Translations under genes and position numbers: made by a program
Source of the DNA: Blautia sp.
GTDB taxonomy: Bacteria > Bacillota > Clostridia > Lachnospirales > Lachnospiraceae
DNA length: 64,000 bases
Direction of reading: 5' to 3'
Assembly: GCA_021772055.1 (NCBI GenBank)
Contig: JAETNR010000010.1
Location: 37,956-101,955, forward strand
The notes under the pieces: generated by a model
Told to the model about the DNA's origin: nothing
What the model saw: the letters and a program-made list of their open reading frames with translations, nothing else
Database searches by the model: none
In this document: positions 1 to 6,944 of the stretch, one piece after another
Numbering within the stretch: the stretch's first letter is position 1
Layout of the letters: every line of letters begins with the position of its first letter

Positions 1-1
1 A

Positions 2-88
2 TGCCAGATGCAGAAGGATGTGGAAAAAGGAAAACAGTACTTTAAGGAAAATCCGGTAGACAAATCAGAGATTTTAGGATATAGTTAA
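2..88 (+). CDS. C-terminal end of an unidentified protein (partial)
   Basis: An open frame enters from the left edge and stops at TAA 86-88, giving the last 28 residues of a protein that ends in ILGYS. The tail is charged (Lys, Glu, Asp) and has no recognisable motif. It ends 45 bases before the phosphate transporter on the same strand, so the two could be cotranscribed. Too little remains to name a family. Confidence 0.5.
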   Translation, partial: CQMQKDVEKGKQYFKENPVDKSEILGYS

Positions 89-133
89 AAATAGAGCGCG
101 TAAACAAAAGAGAATAAGGGAGATAGTTAAGGA

Positions 134-1801
134 ATGCTAGAGATAATTCTTGGATTAATGGGAGGTCTTGGCCTCTTTTTGTATGGAATGAAGCTGATGA
201 GTGACGCTCTGGAAAAAGCGGCCGGTGCCAAGATGAGAAGTATTCTTGAGTTTTTTACCAAGACACCTCTTCGCGGAATCCTGGTGGGTACTGTATTTAC
301 GGCAGTCATTCAGTCTTCCAGTGCTGCTACGGTAATGACTGTCAGCTTTGTGAACTCGGGGCTGATGAATTTGTATCAGGCTGCAGGCGTGATCATGGGT
401 GCGAACATCGGTACCACGGTGACTTCCCAGTTGATTTCATTTAACCTGTCCGCATTTGCCCCGGTGATCGTGATGGCAGGAATCGTGATGGTGATGTTCT
501 GTAAGAAGAACAAGGTGCAGAGAGTCGGGGAGGTACTGCTGGGATTCGGTATCCTGTTTATGGGGCTGAATACCATGTCTGCTTCCATGTCGGTCCTTCG
601 GGAATCTCCCAGGGTCGTTGAGATCATGGGATCACTGAGCAATCATTTTATAGCCCTTCTGGTGGGGATTATTGTAACTGCGGTTCTGCAGAGTTCCTCT
701 GCAACAGTCGGTATTATTCTGCTGCTTGCACAGCAGGGACTGCTTGATATCCGAATCTGTCTTTTTATCATTTTGGGATGTAATATCGGTGCATGTGTAT
801 CTGCGCTGCTTGCAGGCTTAAGCGGCAAGCGTGACGCCAAGAGAGCATCGCTGATCCATCTTCTGTTTAATATCATTGGTACGATTCTGATGTATTTGGT
901 ATTTACCCTGGCAATGGAGCCTGTAGTACACTTTATCGGAAGTATTTCCGGTATGGATCCGGGACGGGAAGTGGCAAATGCACACACACTGATCAAGATC
1001 GTGGAGGTAATTGCTCTTGCTCCGTTTATTAAACAGATCGTAAAGCTCACCGGCTTTTTTGTACGGGGCGAGGAGACCAGGGCAGGAGAAGAAGGCTTCG
1101 AACTTCAGTACATTGGCAAAAAATCTGTATTTTCTCCTACCACGGCTGTGTTTGATGCTACGAGAGAGATGGAGCGCATGGGCCAGATGGCGATTATGAA
1201 TCTGGAACGTGCCATGAATGCGCTGATTACTTTGGATGAAAATGATATCAAAGAGGTTTATCAGGTAGAAAAGAAGATCGACTTTTTGAATCACGCGATC
1301 ACAAACTATCTGGTAAAGATCAACCAGACTTCTCTGCCCATTGATGATAAGCAGAGCATTGCAGGTCTTTTCCACGTAGTGAATGATGTGGAACGAATTG
1401 GTGACCATGCAGAGAACATTGCAGATGCTGCCGTCAGCAGGCTGGAGAGAAAAATTGAATTCAGCGAACAGGCAAAGAAAGAACTTTCCGGCATGCTGGA
1501 TAAAGTAATTAAGATCACTACATATGCTTTGGATATGTTCTCCCATAATAACCAGGAACATATGGAAGAAATCCTGGAACTGGAGGACCTGGTGGATGAG
1601 GCGGAAAGAGAGCTTCAGGAATCCCATATTCAGCGTCTGACCCGCAATGAGTGTACAGCAAGCGCAGGAATGATGTTTTCCGATATTATTTCCGGCCTGG
1701 AGCGTGTATCTGATCATGCGACCAATATTGCATTTTCTCTGATGGAAGAGGATCCGGTGGAACAGCAGAAGGAGCAGAGAGCACAGGCGGCAGGCAGATA
1801 A
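134..1801 (+). CDS. Na+/phosphate cotransporter family protein with PhoU-like tail
   Basis: A 555-residue membrane protein of the Na/Pi cotransporter (NptA, PF02690) family, predicted to import phosphate with sodium across the cytoplasmic membrane. The N-terminal 330 residues hold the duplicated transport core: two QSSSA motifs (AVIQSSSAAT near residue 60 and AVLQSSSATV near 185), each followed by a GxNIG motif (GANIGTT, GCNIGAC). The C-terminal 200 residues are helical and resemble PhoU, with two repeats containing DVERIGDHAENIA and LERVSDHATNIA. An AAGGA sequence lies just upstream of the ATG. No pho box was seen. Substrate is inferred from the family. Confidence 0.9.
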   Translation: MLEIILGLMGGLGLFLYGMKLMSDALEKAAGAKMRSILEFFTKTPLRGILVGTVFTAVIQSSSAATVMTVSFVNSGLMNLYQAAGVIMGANIGTTVTSQLISFNLSAFAPVIVMAGIVMVMFCKKNKVQRVGEVLLGFGILFMGLNTMSASMSVLRESPRVVEIMGSLSNHFIALLVGIIVTAVLQSSSATVGIILLLAQQGLLDIRICLFIILGCNIGACVSALLAGLSGKRDAKRASLIHLLFNIIGTILMYLVFTLAMEPVVHFIGSISGMDPGREVANAHTLIKIVEVIALAPFIKQIVKLTGFFVRGEETRAGEEGFELQYIGKKSVFSPTTAVFDATREMERMGQMAIMNLERAMNALITLDENDIKEVYQVEKKIDFLNHAITNYLVKINQTSLPIDDKQSIAGLFHVVNDVERIGDHAENIADAAVSRLERKIEFSEQAKKELSGMLDKVIKITTYALDMFSHNNQEHMEEILELEDLVDEAERELQESHIQRLTRNECTASAGMMFSDIISGLERVSDHATNIAFSLMEEDPVEQQKEQRAQAAGR

Positions 1802-1839
1802 GGATGGAATAAATTTTGTGCAGATTCCGAAAAAAACAG

Positions 1840-1868
1840 TTTACACAAATTTGGTTCTGTGCTATACT
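1840..1868 (+). promoter_or_regulatory. Promoter of rpsO
   Basis: TTTACA at 1840-1845 and TATACT at 1863-1868 are separated by 17 bases, a near-consensus housekeeping promoter about 95 bases before rpsO. The long leader that follows contains two hairpins. Confidence 0.75.
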
Positions 1869-1895
1869 AGTCAAGGTTACAATTCAGCCCATATT

Positions 1896-1943
1896 CGGAG
1901 ATCGGAGACTCCGACCATTTCTTAATATGCGGCGATCATTAAG
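1896..1943 (+). promoter_or_regulatory. Structured rpsO leader (candidate S15 autoregulatory RNA)
   Basis: Two inverted repeats sit between the promoter and the ribosome binding site. CGGAG 1896-1900 pairs with CTCCG 1909-1913, and CTTAAT 1921-1926 pairs with ATTAAG 1938-1943. The second stem ends just before the AAGGAGG Shine-Dalgarno sequence (about 1949-1955). S15 represses its own translation through leader RNAs in several bacteria, and those leaders differ in structure between lineages, so autoregulation here is an inference. Confidence 0.5.
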
Positions 1944-1963
1944 AATTTAAGGAGGAAATCAGA

Positions 1964-2230
1964 ATGATTTCAAAAGAAAAAAAACAGGCAATTATGAAAG
2001 AATATGCAAGATGCGAAGGTGACACAGGTTCACCGGAAGTACAGGTTGCAGTTCTTACAGCAAGAATTCAGGAACTTACCGAGCATTTACAGACACATCA
2101 CAAAGACCATCATTCCAGACGCGGACTTCTGAAAATGGTAGGACAGAGACGTGGACTGTTAGCTTACCTGAAGAAAACTGACATTGAAAGATACCGTGCA
2201 CTGATTGAAAAGTTAGGTTTAAGAAAGTAA
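1964..2230 (+). CDS. rpsO: 30S ribosomal protein S15
   Basis: An 88-residue protein of typical S15 length that binds 16S rRNA early in small-subunit assembly. It shows the family signature: [14 protein letters not shown], the basic [25 protein letters not shown] segment and a C-terminal LGLRK. The start follows a perfect AAGGAGG. It has its own promoter and a strong terminator, and pnp follows as in many bacteria. The stretch from 2273 to 2482 separates it from pnp. Confidence 0.98.
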   Translation: MISKEKKQAIMKEYARCEGDTGSPEVQVAVLTARIQELTEHLQTHHKDHHSRRGLLKMVGQRRGLLAYLKKTDIERYRALIEKLGLRK

Positions 2231-2244
2231 TTAGTATGCGGAGT

Positions 2245-2272
2245 GGGGCGGATATCCATCCGCCCCATTTTT
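2245..2272 (+). terminator. Intrinsic terminator of rpsO
   Basis: GGGGCGGAT at 2245-2253 pairs perfectly with ATCCGCCCC at 2258-2266 around a four-base loop, followed by ATTTTT. Confidence 0.9.
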
Positions 2273-2329
2273 ACAGCAGACAGAAGTATTTTCGTTACTT
2301 TCACACGGCACGATCCCGCGAGGTATTTT

Positions 2330-2447
2330 GTTACTGGGAACGGAGTGAACAGTAACGTATTTTCCGAGACTACTGAAAAGCCCGCTTAGAAAGAATCCCC
2401 TGTTTAAACGGGTTTTTCAGTTGTTTCGGACTTCTGTTCCCTATACT
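2330..2447 (+). promoter_or_regulatory. Hairpin-rich leader and probable promoter of pnp
   Basis: Two strong inverted repeats lie upstream of pnp: GTTACTG 2330-2336 with CAGTAAC 2350-2356, and a 13-bp arm 2372-2384 (ACTGAAAAGCCCG) with 2409-2421. A TATACT box at 2442-2447 could be the pnp -10; the best -35 candidate (TTGTTT, 2421-2426) is 15 bases away, so the promoter is weak on paper. PNPase messages are known to be controlled through leader stem-loops in other bacteria. Whether these hairpins are inside the pnp transcript is unknown. Confidence 0.4.
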
Positions 2448-2482
2448 AATTATCAAAATTATAATCATGAAGGAGAAAAAAC

Positions 2483-4576
2483 ATGTACAAAAGTTATTCC
2501 ATGGAATTAGCCGGAAGAACCTTGACAGTTGACGTTGGCCGTGTTGCTAAGCAGGCCAATGGAGCTGCTCTTATGCATTACGGTGAAACCACTGTATTAT
2601 CTACAGCTACCGCATCCAAGGAGCCGAGAGAAGGAATTGATTTCTTCCCCTTAAGCGTTGAGTATGAAGAAAAAATGTATGCGGTAGGCAAGATCCCGGG
2701 AGGATTTAATAAAAGAGAAGGAAAGGCAAGCGAGCATGCGATTCTGACTTCCCGTGTAATTGACCGTCCAATGCGTCCGCTGTTTCCGAAGGACTACAGA
2801 AATGACGTAACGCTGGTAAATATGGTCATGTCTGTGGATGCGGAGTGTAATCCGGAAATCCCTGCCATGCTGGGGTCTTCGATTGCAACCTGCATTTCCG
2901 ATATTCCCTTTGACGGCCCGTGTGCTACCACACAGGTAGGCCTGATCGACGGAGAGTTTGTCATTAACCCGACCCTTGCACAGAAGGATATTTCCGATCT
3001 GCAGCTTACGGTTGCTTCCACCAGGGAGAAAGTCATCATGATCGAAGCCGGTGCGAAGGAAATCCCGGAGGATCAGATGATCGAAGCCATTTACAAGGCT
3101 CATGAAGTAAATCAGGAGATCATTGCATTTATTGATAAGATCGTTGCAGAATGCGGCAAAGAAAAGCATTCTTACGAATCCTGTGCAGTTCCGGAAGAAC
3201 TCTTCGAGGCTATGAAGAAAGTAGTTACTCCGGAAGAAATGGAAGTTGCCGTTTTCTCCGATGATAAGCAGACCAGAGAAGAAAACATCCGTGAGGTAAC
3301 AGCGAAACTCCAGGAAGCATTTGCAGATAATGAGGAGTGGCTTGCTGTACTTTCCGAGGCTGTTTACCAGTACCAGAAAAAGACTGTCCGCAAGATGATC
3401 TTAAAGGATCATAAGAGACCGGACGGGCGTGCTATTACCCAGATCCGTCCTCTGGCAGCAGAGGTGGATATTATTCCGAGAGTCCATGGTTCCGCTATGT
3501 TTACCCGTGGACAGACCCAGATCTGTACAGTGACGACACTGGCACCTCTGGCAGATGCGCAGAAAGTGGACGGCCTGGATGAGTTTGAAACTTCTAAGAG
3601 ATATATGCACCATTATAATTTCCCGTCCTATTCCGTAGGCGAAACAAAGCCTTCCAGAGGACCGGGACGCCGTGAGATCGGTCACGGAGCACTGGCTGAG
3701 AGAGCTCTTGTTCCTGTTCTTCCTACAGAGGAAGAATTCCCCTATGCGATCCGTACCGTATCTGAGACATTTGAATCTAACGGATCCACCTCTCAGGCAA
3801 GTATCTGTGCATCCACCATGTCCCTGATGGCAGCAGGTGTGCCCATCAAAAAGCCGGTTGCAGGTATTTCCTGCGGTCTGGTCACAGGGGAAACCGATGA
3901 TGACTATATTGTACTGACAGATATTCAGGGCCTGGAAGACTTCTTTGGAGATATGGACTTTAAGGTTGCAGGTACGCATGACGGTATCACAGCAATCCAG
4001 ATGGACATTAAGATCCATGGACTGACAAGACCGATCGTGGAAGAAGCCATCAGAAGAACGAAAGAGGCAAGAGAATATATTCTTACGGAAGTGATGGAGA
4101 AATGCATTGCAGCTCCCCGTGAGAGTGTAGGCAAATATGCTCCGAAGATCATTCAGATCCAGATCGATCCTCAGAAGATCGGTGATGTAGTGGGACAGAG
4201 AGGAAAGACCATTAATACCATTATTGAGCGTACCGGCGTGAAGATCGACATCACAGATGACGGTGCAGTATCCATTTGCGGCGTAGAGCAGAAGAGCATG
4301 GATGAGGCAGCACGCATGGTAGAGATCATTGCCACGGATTTTGAAGCAGGACAGATCTTCACCGGAAAGGTTGTCAGCATTAAAGAATTCGGTGCATTTA
4401 TTGAATTTGCACCCGGCAAAGAGGGAATGGTCCACATTTCCAAGATTTGTAAAGAGAGAATCAATCGTGTAGAAGACGTTCTCACACTGGGCGATAAAGT
4501 AAAAGTCATCTGCCTTGGAAAAGACAAGATGGGAAGAATCAGCTTCAGTATGAAGGACGTACCGGAAGAAGCTTAA
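2483..4576 (+). CDS. pnp: Polyribonucleotide nucleotidyltransferase (PNPase)
   Basis: A 697-residue protein, the normal PNPase length. It degrades RNA 3' to 5' phosphorolytically and can add tails. Domain order is RNase PH domain 1 (about 1-215), a helical linker, the catalytic RNase PH domain 2 (about 320-540), a KH domain with a GQRGKT loop near 570, and an S1 domain from about 620 (GKVVSIKEFGAFIEF). The second PH domain keeps TRGQTQ, SYSVGE and FGDMDFKVAGT. A good AAGGAG precedes the start. nrdG begins six bases after the stop. Confidence 0.98.
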   Translation: MYKSYSMELAGRTLTVDVGRVAKQANGAALMHYGETTVLSTATASKEPREGIDFFPLSVEYEEKMYAVGKIPGGFNKREGKASEHAILTSRVIDRPMRPLFPKDYRNDVTLVNMVMSVDAECNPEIPAMLGSSIATCISDIPFDGPCATTQVGLIDGEFVINPTLAQKDISDLQLTVASTREKVIMIEAGAKEIPEDQMIEAIYKAHEVNQEIIAFIDKIVAECGKEKHSYESCAVPEELFEAMKKVVTPEEMEVAVFSDDKQTREENIREVTAKLQEAFADNEEWLAVLSEAVYQYQKKTVRKMILKDHKRPDGRAITQIRPLAAEVDIIPRVHGSAMFTRGQTQICTVTTLAPLADAQKVDGLDEFETSKRYMHHYNFPSYSVGETKPSRGPGRREIGHGALAERALVPVLPTEEEFPYAIRTVSETFESNGSTSQASICASTMSLMAAGVPIKKPVAGISCGLVTGETDDDYIVLTDIQGLEDFFGDMDFKVAGTHDGITAIQMDIKIHGLTRPIVEEAIRRTKEAREYILTEVMEKCIAAPRESVGKYAPKIIQIQIDPQKIGDVVGQRGKTINTIIERTGVKIDITDDGAVSICGVEQKSMDEAARMVEIIATDFEAGQIFTGKVVSIKEFGAFIEFAPGKEGMVHISKICKERINRVEDVLTLGDKVKVICLGKDKMGRISFSMKDVPEEA

Positions 4577-4581
4577 AGACT

Positions 4582-5073
4582 ATGAGATATCATAATATTA
4601 CCAAGGACGATATGCTGAATGGAGACGGCCTTCGTGTGGTTCTATGGGTGGCAGGATGCAGTCACTGCTGCAGAGAGTGCCAGAATCCCATTACGTGGGA
4701 CAGCAATGGAGGACTTCCCTTTACAGATGCAGAGCGTAAAGAAATTTTTGAGGAACTGGACAAGGATTATATCAGCGGGATCACATTTTCAGGCGGAGAT
4801 CCCCTGCACCCTGCAAATATCACGGAGGTAACTGCCCTTGCAAAAGAAATCCGAAGGAAATACCCGGAAAAAACCATCTGGCTGTATACCGGGGCTCTTT
4901 GGGAGGAAATCCAGGGGGAGGAAATCATCAAGTATCTGGATGTATGCGTAGACGGAGAATTTGTGGTGGAGAAGAAGGATCCTCTTTTGAAATGGAAAGG
5001 CTCCGCTAACCAGCGCGTGATCAATGTACCTGCCACTTTGGAGAAGGGGAACATTGTCCTGCACACAGATTAG
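4582..5073 (+). CDS. nrdG: Anaerobic ribonucleotide reductase activating protein
   Basis: A 163-residue radical-SAM enzyme that would generate the glycyl radical on the class III ribonucleotide reductase NrdD. The CxxxCxxC cluster motif is visible as GCSHCCREC near residue 30, followed by FSGGDPL, which helps bind SAM. Length fits NrdG. It lies close behind pnp and ahead of dut. No nrdD is in the window, so its partner is elsewhere. The pairing with dut suggests a deoxynucleotide supply theme. Confidence 0.93.
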   Translation: MRYHNITKDDMLNGDGLRVVLWVAGCSHCCRECQNPITWDSNGGLPFTDAERKEIFEELDKDYISGITFSGGDPLHPANITEVTALAKEIRRKYPEKTIWLYTGALWEEIQGEEIIKYLDVCVDGEFVVEKKDPLLKWKGSANQRVINVPATLEKGNIVLHTD

Positions 5074-5081
5074 GAGGAATT

Positions 5082-5594
5082 ATGCAGAGAATCGCCAGAT
5101 TTCATAAAGTAAGTGAAGAGAGATTTGTTGCAGACTGGATGGACACTTTTGGGAACGCTTCCGAGGAGGAGGCCCGGGCGGTTTATGAGAAGATCCGTCT
5201 TCCCAGAAGGGCTACTGCAGGAAGCGCAGGATATGACTTTTTCTCTCCGGCGGACTTTGTTCTGGAACCGGGGGAAACCATTAAGATTCCGACAGGCGTC
5301 CGCGCGGAAATGAAGCAGGAGTGGGTGCTGAAATGCTATCCCAGAAGCGGTCTGGGCTTTAAGTACCGCCTGCAGTTAAATAATACGGTTGGGATTATTG
5401 ACAGCGATTATTTCTATTCTGATAATGAAGGTCATATTTTTGCAAAGCTGACGAATGACACAAAAGAAGGAAAGACGGTTTCCATTCCGGCAGACAGCGG
5501 ATTTATGCAGGGAATTTTTGTAGAGTACGGAATTACAGAAGACGATGATGTAACAGAGGTACGAAACGGCGGCTTTGGAAGCACAACAAAATAA
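5082..5594 (+). CDS. dut: dUTP diphosphatase
   Basis: A 170-residue trimeric-type dUTPase that hydrolyses dUTP to dUMP and PPi, keeping uracil out of DNA and feeding dTMP synthesis. The conserved motifs are seen in order: AGSAGYDFFS (motif 1), PRSGLGFK (2), GIIDSDY (3) and the C-terminal arm GGFGSTTK (5). There is an N-terminal extension of about 45 residues before motif 1, longer than E. coli Dut. Start ATG 5082 follows GGAGG. A bidirectional terminator ends the transcript. Confidence 0.93.
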   Translation: MQRIARFHKVSEERFVADWMDTFGNASEEEARAVYEKIRLPRRATAGSAGYDFFSPADFVLEPGETIKIPTGVRAEMKQEWVLKCYPRSGLGFKYRLQLNNTVGIIDSDYFYSDNEGHIFAKLTNDTKEGKTVSIPADSGFMQGIFVEYGITEDDDVTEVRNGGFGSTTK

Positions 5595-5604
5595 AATGAA
5601 AAAG

Positions 5605-5645
5605 GGCAGAGACAAGAGGGATTTCCCCAAGGTCTCTGCCTTTTT
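5605..5645. terminator. Bidirectional terminator between dut and the DUF1292 gene
   Basis: GGCAGAGAC 5605-5613 pairs with GTCTCTGCC 5632-5640. A T-tract follows on the plus strand and an A-rich stretch precedes it, so it can terminate both converging genes. Confidence 0.88.
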
Positions 5646-5657
5646 CTTATCCGCTTC

Positions 5658-6044
5658 CTATTCCAAAGGTTCCCCTGCTGCTTCTGCATTTCTGGCATTG
5701 GAAAGAATGGTGTCGAAGGCGTCTGCCGCTTTGGCGTATTCTTCATCATCCTCAATATTGGCCAGCATGGGATCTCCCTCTTCCGTACGGGAGAAGGCAT
5801 AGAGATAAACCTCTCCTGACTGGTTCTGACCGTTTTCATCCAGAGGAAGGAGGGCGATATATTCCTTCTCCGCTACCGGAAAGATGGTCAGGATGGCACA
5901 TTCTACCTCCGTATCATCCTCCATAGTGAGGGTGATGGTGTGATGCTCTTCATTACTGCCGCATCCGCCGCCGCAGGAAGCACAGTCGCCGGCAGTACAC
6001 CCGCAGGAATCGTCACATAATTCTTTATTCATATCGTCAGTCAT
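5658..6044 (-). CDS. DUF1292 domain protein with Cys-rich N-terminus
   Basis: A 128-residue acidic protein. Residues from about 35 on match DUF1292 (HHTITLTMEDDTEVECAIL, then YIALLPLD and VYLYAF), a small Firmicutes domain of unknown function. The first 30 residues are unusual, with seven cysteines in the CGCTAGDCASCGGGCG region, suggesting metal binding or a redox cluster; this part is not in the core domain. It is transcribed divergently from exoA. Confidence 0.8.
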   Translation of the reverse strand: MTDDMNKELCDDSCGCTAGDCASCGGGCGSNEEHHTITLTMEDDTEVECAILTIFPVAEKEYIALLPLDENGQNQSGEVYLYAFSRTEEGDPMLANIEDDEEYAKAADAFDTILSNARNAEAAGEPLE

Positions 6045-6083
6045 AAAATGTTCCTCGCTTTGTATTTGTTCTGATCAGGTCAC

Positions 6084-6136
6084 ATTGTAACAGAAATATG
6101 AAGAGATTGCAATAAAATCCTGTTCTGTGGTATAAT
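6084..6136. promoter_or_regulatory. Overlapping divergent promoters sharing one -35 box
   Basis: The palindrome TTGCAA (6107-6112) can be read as a -35 on both strands. Rightward it is followed after 18 bases by TATAAT (6131-6136, with an extended TG), toward exoA. Leftward it is followed after 17 bases by TACAAT (complement of 6084-6089), toward the DUF1292 gene. The two polymerases could not bind together. Confidence 0.6.
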
Positions 6137-6178
6137 GAAAATACGTATGGAGAGATAGATATACAGAGGAGAGACAGA

Positions 6179-6931
6179 ATGAAATTCATTTCATGGAATG
6201 TAAACGGAATCAGAGCCTGTTTGACAAAGGGATTCGAAGAGCGTTTCCGGGAGCTGGACGCGGATATTTTCAGTCTGCAGGAGACGAAATGTCAGCAAGG
6301 ACAGGTGAAACTGGAACTTGACGGATATTACCAGTACTGGAATTACGCAAACAGGCGGGGATATTCCGGCACCGCTATTTTTACAAAAAGAAAGCCTTTA
6401 TCTGTAACTTATGGTATTGGAATCGAAGAACATGATAAAGAAGGACGGGTTATTACGCTGGAATTTGAGGATTTCTATTTTGTAACGGTTTATACCCCCA
6501 ATTCCCAGAGGGAACTTCAGCGTCTTTCTTATAGAATGGAATGGGAACGGGACTTTTTACAGTACCTTCTGGCTCTTCAGGAGAAGAAGCCGGTGATCTG
6601 TTGCGGAGATATGAATGTGGCTCATCGGGAAATTGATTTGAAGAACCCGAAAACCAACCGCAATAACGCAGGATTTACAGAGCAGGAGCGCGCCTGCTTT
6701 ACGAAGACTCTGGAGAGCGGCTTTGTGGATACCTTCCGTTATTTTTACCCTGATCTGGAAGGGGCATATTCCTGGTGGTCCTATCAGTTCCATGCCAGAG
6801 AGAAGAATGCCGGATGGAGAATTGATTATTTTATCGTATCACAATCGCTGAAGAAACGTCTGGAAAGTGCTGCAATTCACGGAGATATTATGGGCTCGGA
6901 TCACTGCCCTGTTGAACTGCAGCTGAAATAA
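6179..6931 (+). CDS. exoA: Exodeoxyribonuclease III (AP endonuclease)
   Basis: A 250-residue member of the exonuclease-endonuclease-phosphatase superfamily that cuts DNA at abasic sites and acts as a 3' exonuclease in base excision repair. Catalytic motifs are complete: SWNVNGIRA at the N-terminus, LQETKCQ (metal-binding Glu), GDMNVAH, and the C-terminal GSDHCPV with the catalytic Asp-His. Length matches ExoA/Xth. It starts after GAGGAGAG and is 13 bases ahead of the GH13 gene. Confidence 0.96.
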   Translation: MKFISWNVNGIRACLTKGFEERFRELDADIFSLQETKCQQGQVKLELDGYYQYWNYANRRGYSGTAIFTKRKPLSVTYGIGIEEHDKEGRVITLEFEDFYFVTVYTPNSQRELQRLSYRMEWERDFLQYLLALQEKKPVICCGDMNVAHREIDLKNPKTNRNNAGFTEQERACFTKTLESGFVDTFRYFYPDLEGAYSWWSYQFHAREKNAGWRIDYFIVSQSLKKRLESAAIHGDIMGSDHCPVELQLK

Positions 6932-6944
6932 GGGAGGGCACTTT

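Noticed and set aside
818..1717. Minus-strand frame opposite the phosphate transporter
   Set aside because: Overlaps a well-supported gene over its full length and shows no motif.
3401..4435. Minus-strand frame opposite pnp
   Set aside because: Antisense shadow of a highly conserved gene, Cys/His-rich low-quality composition, no start signal.
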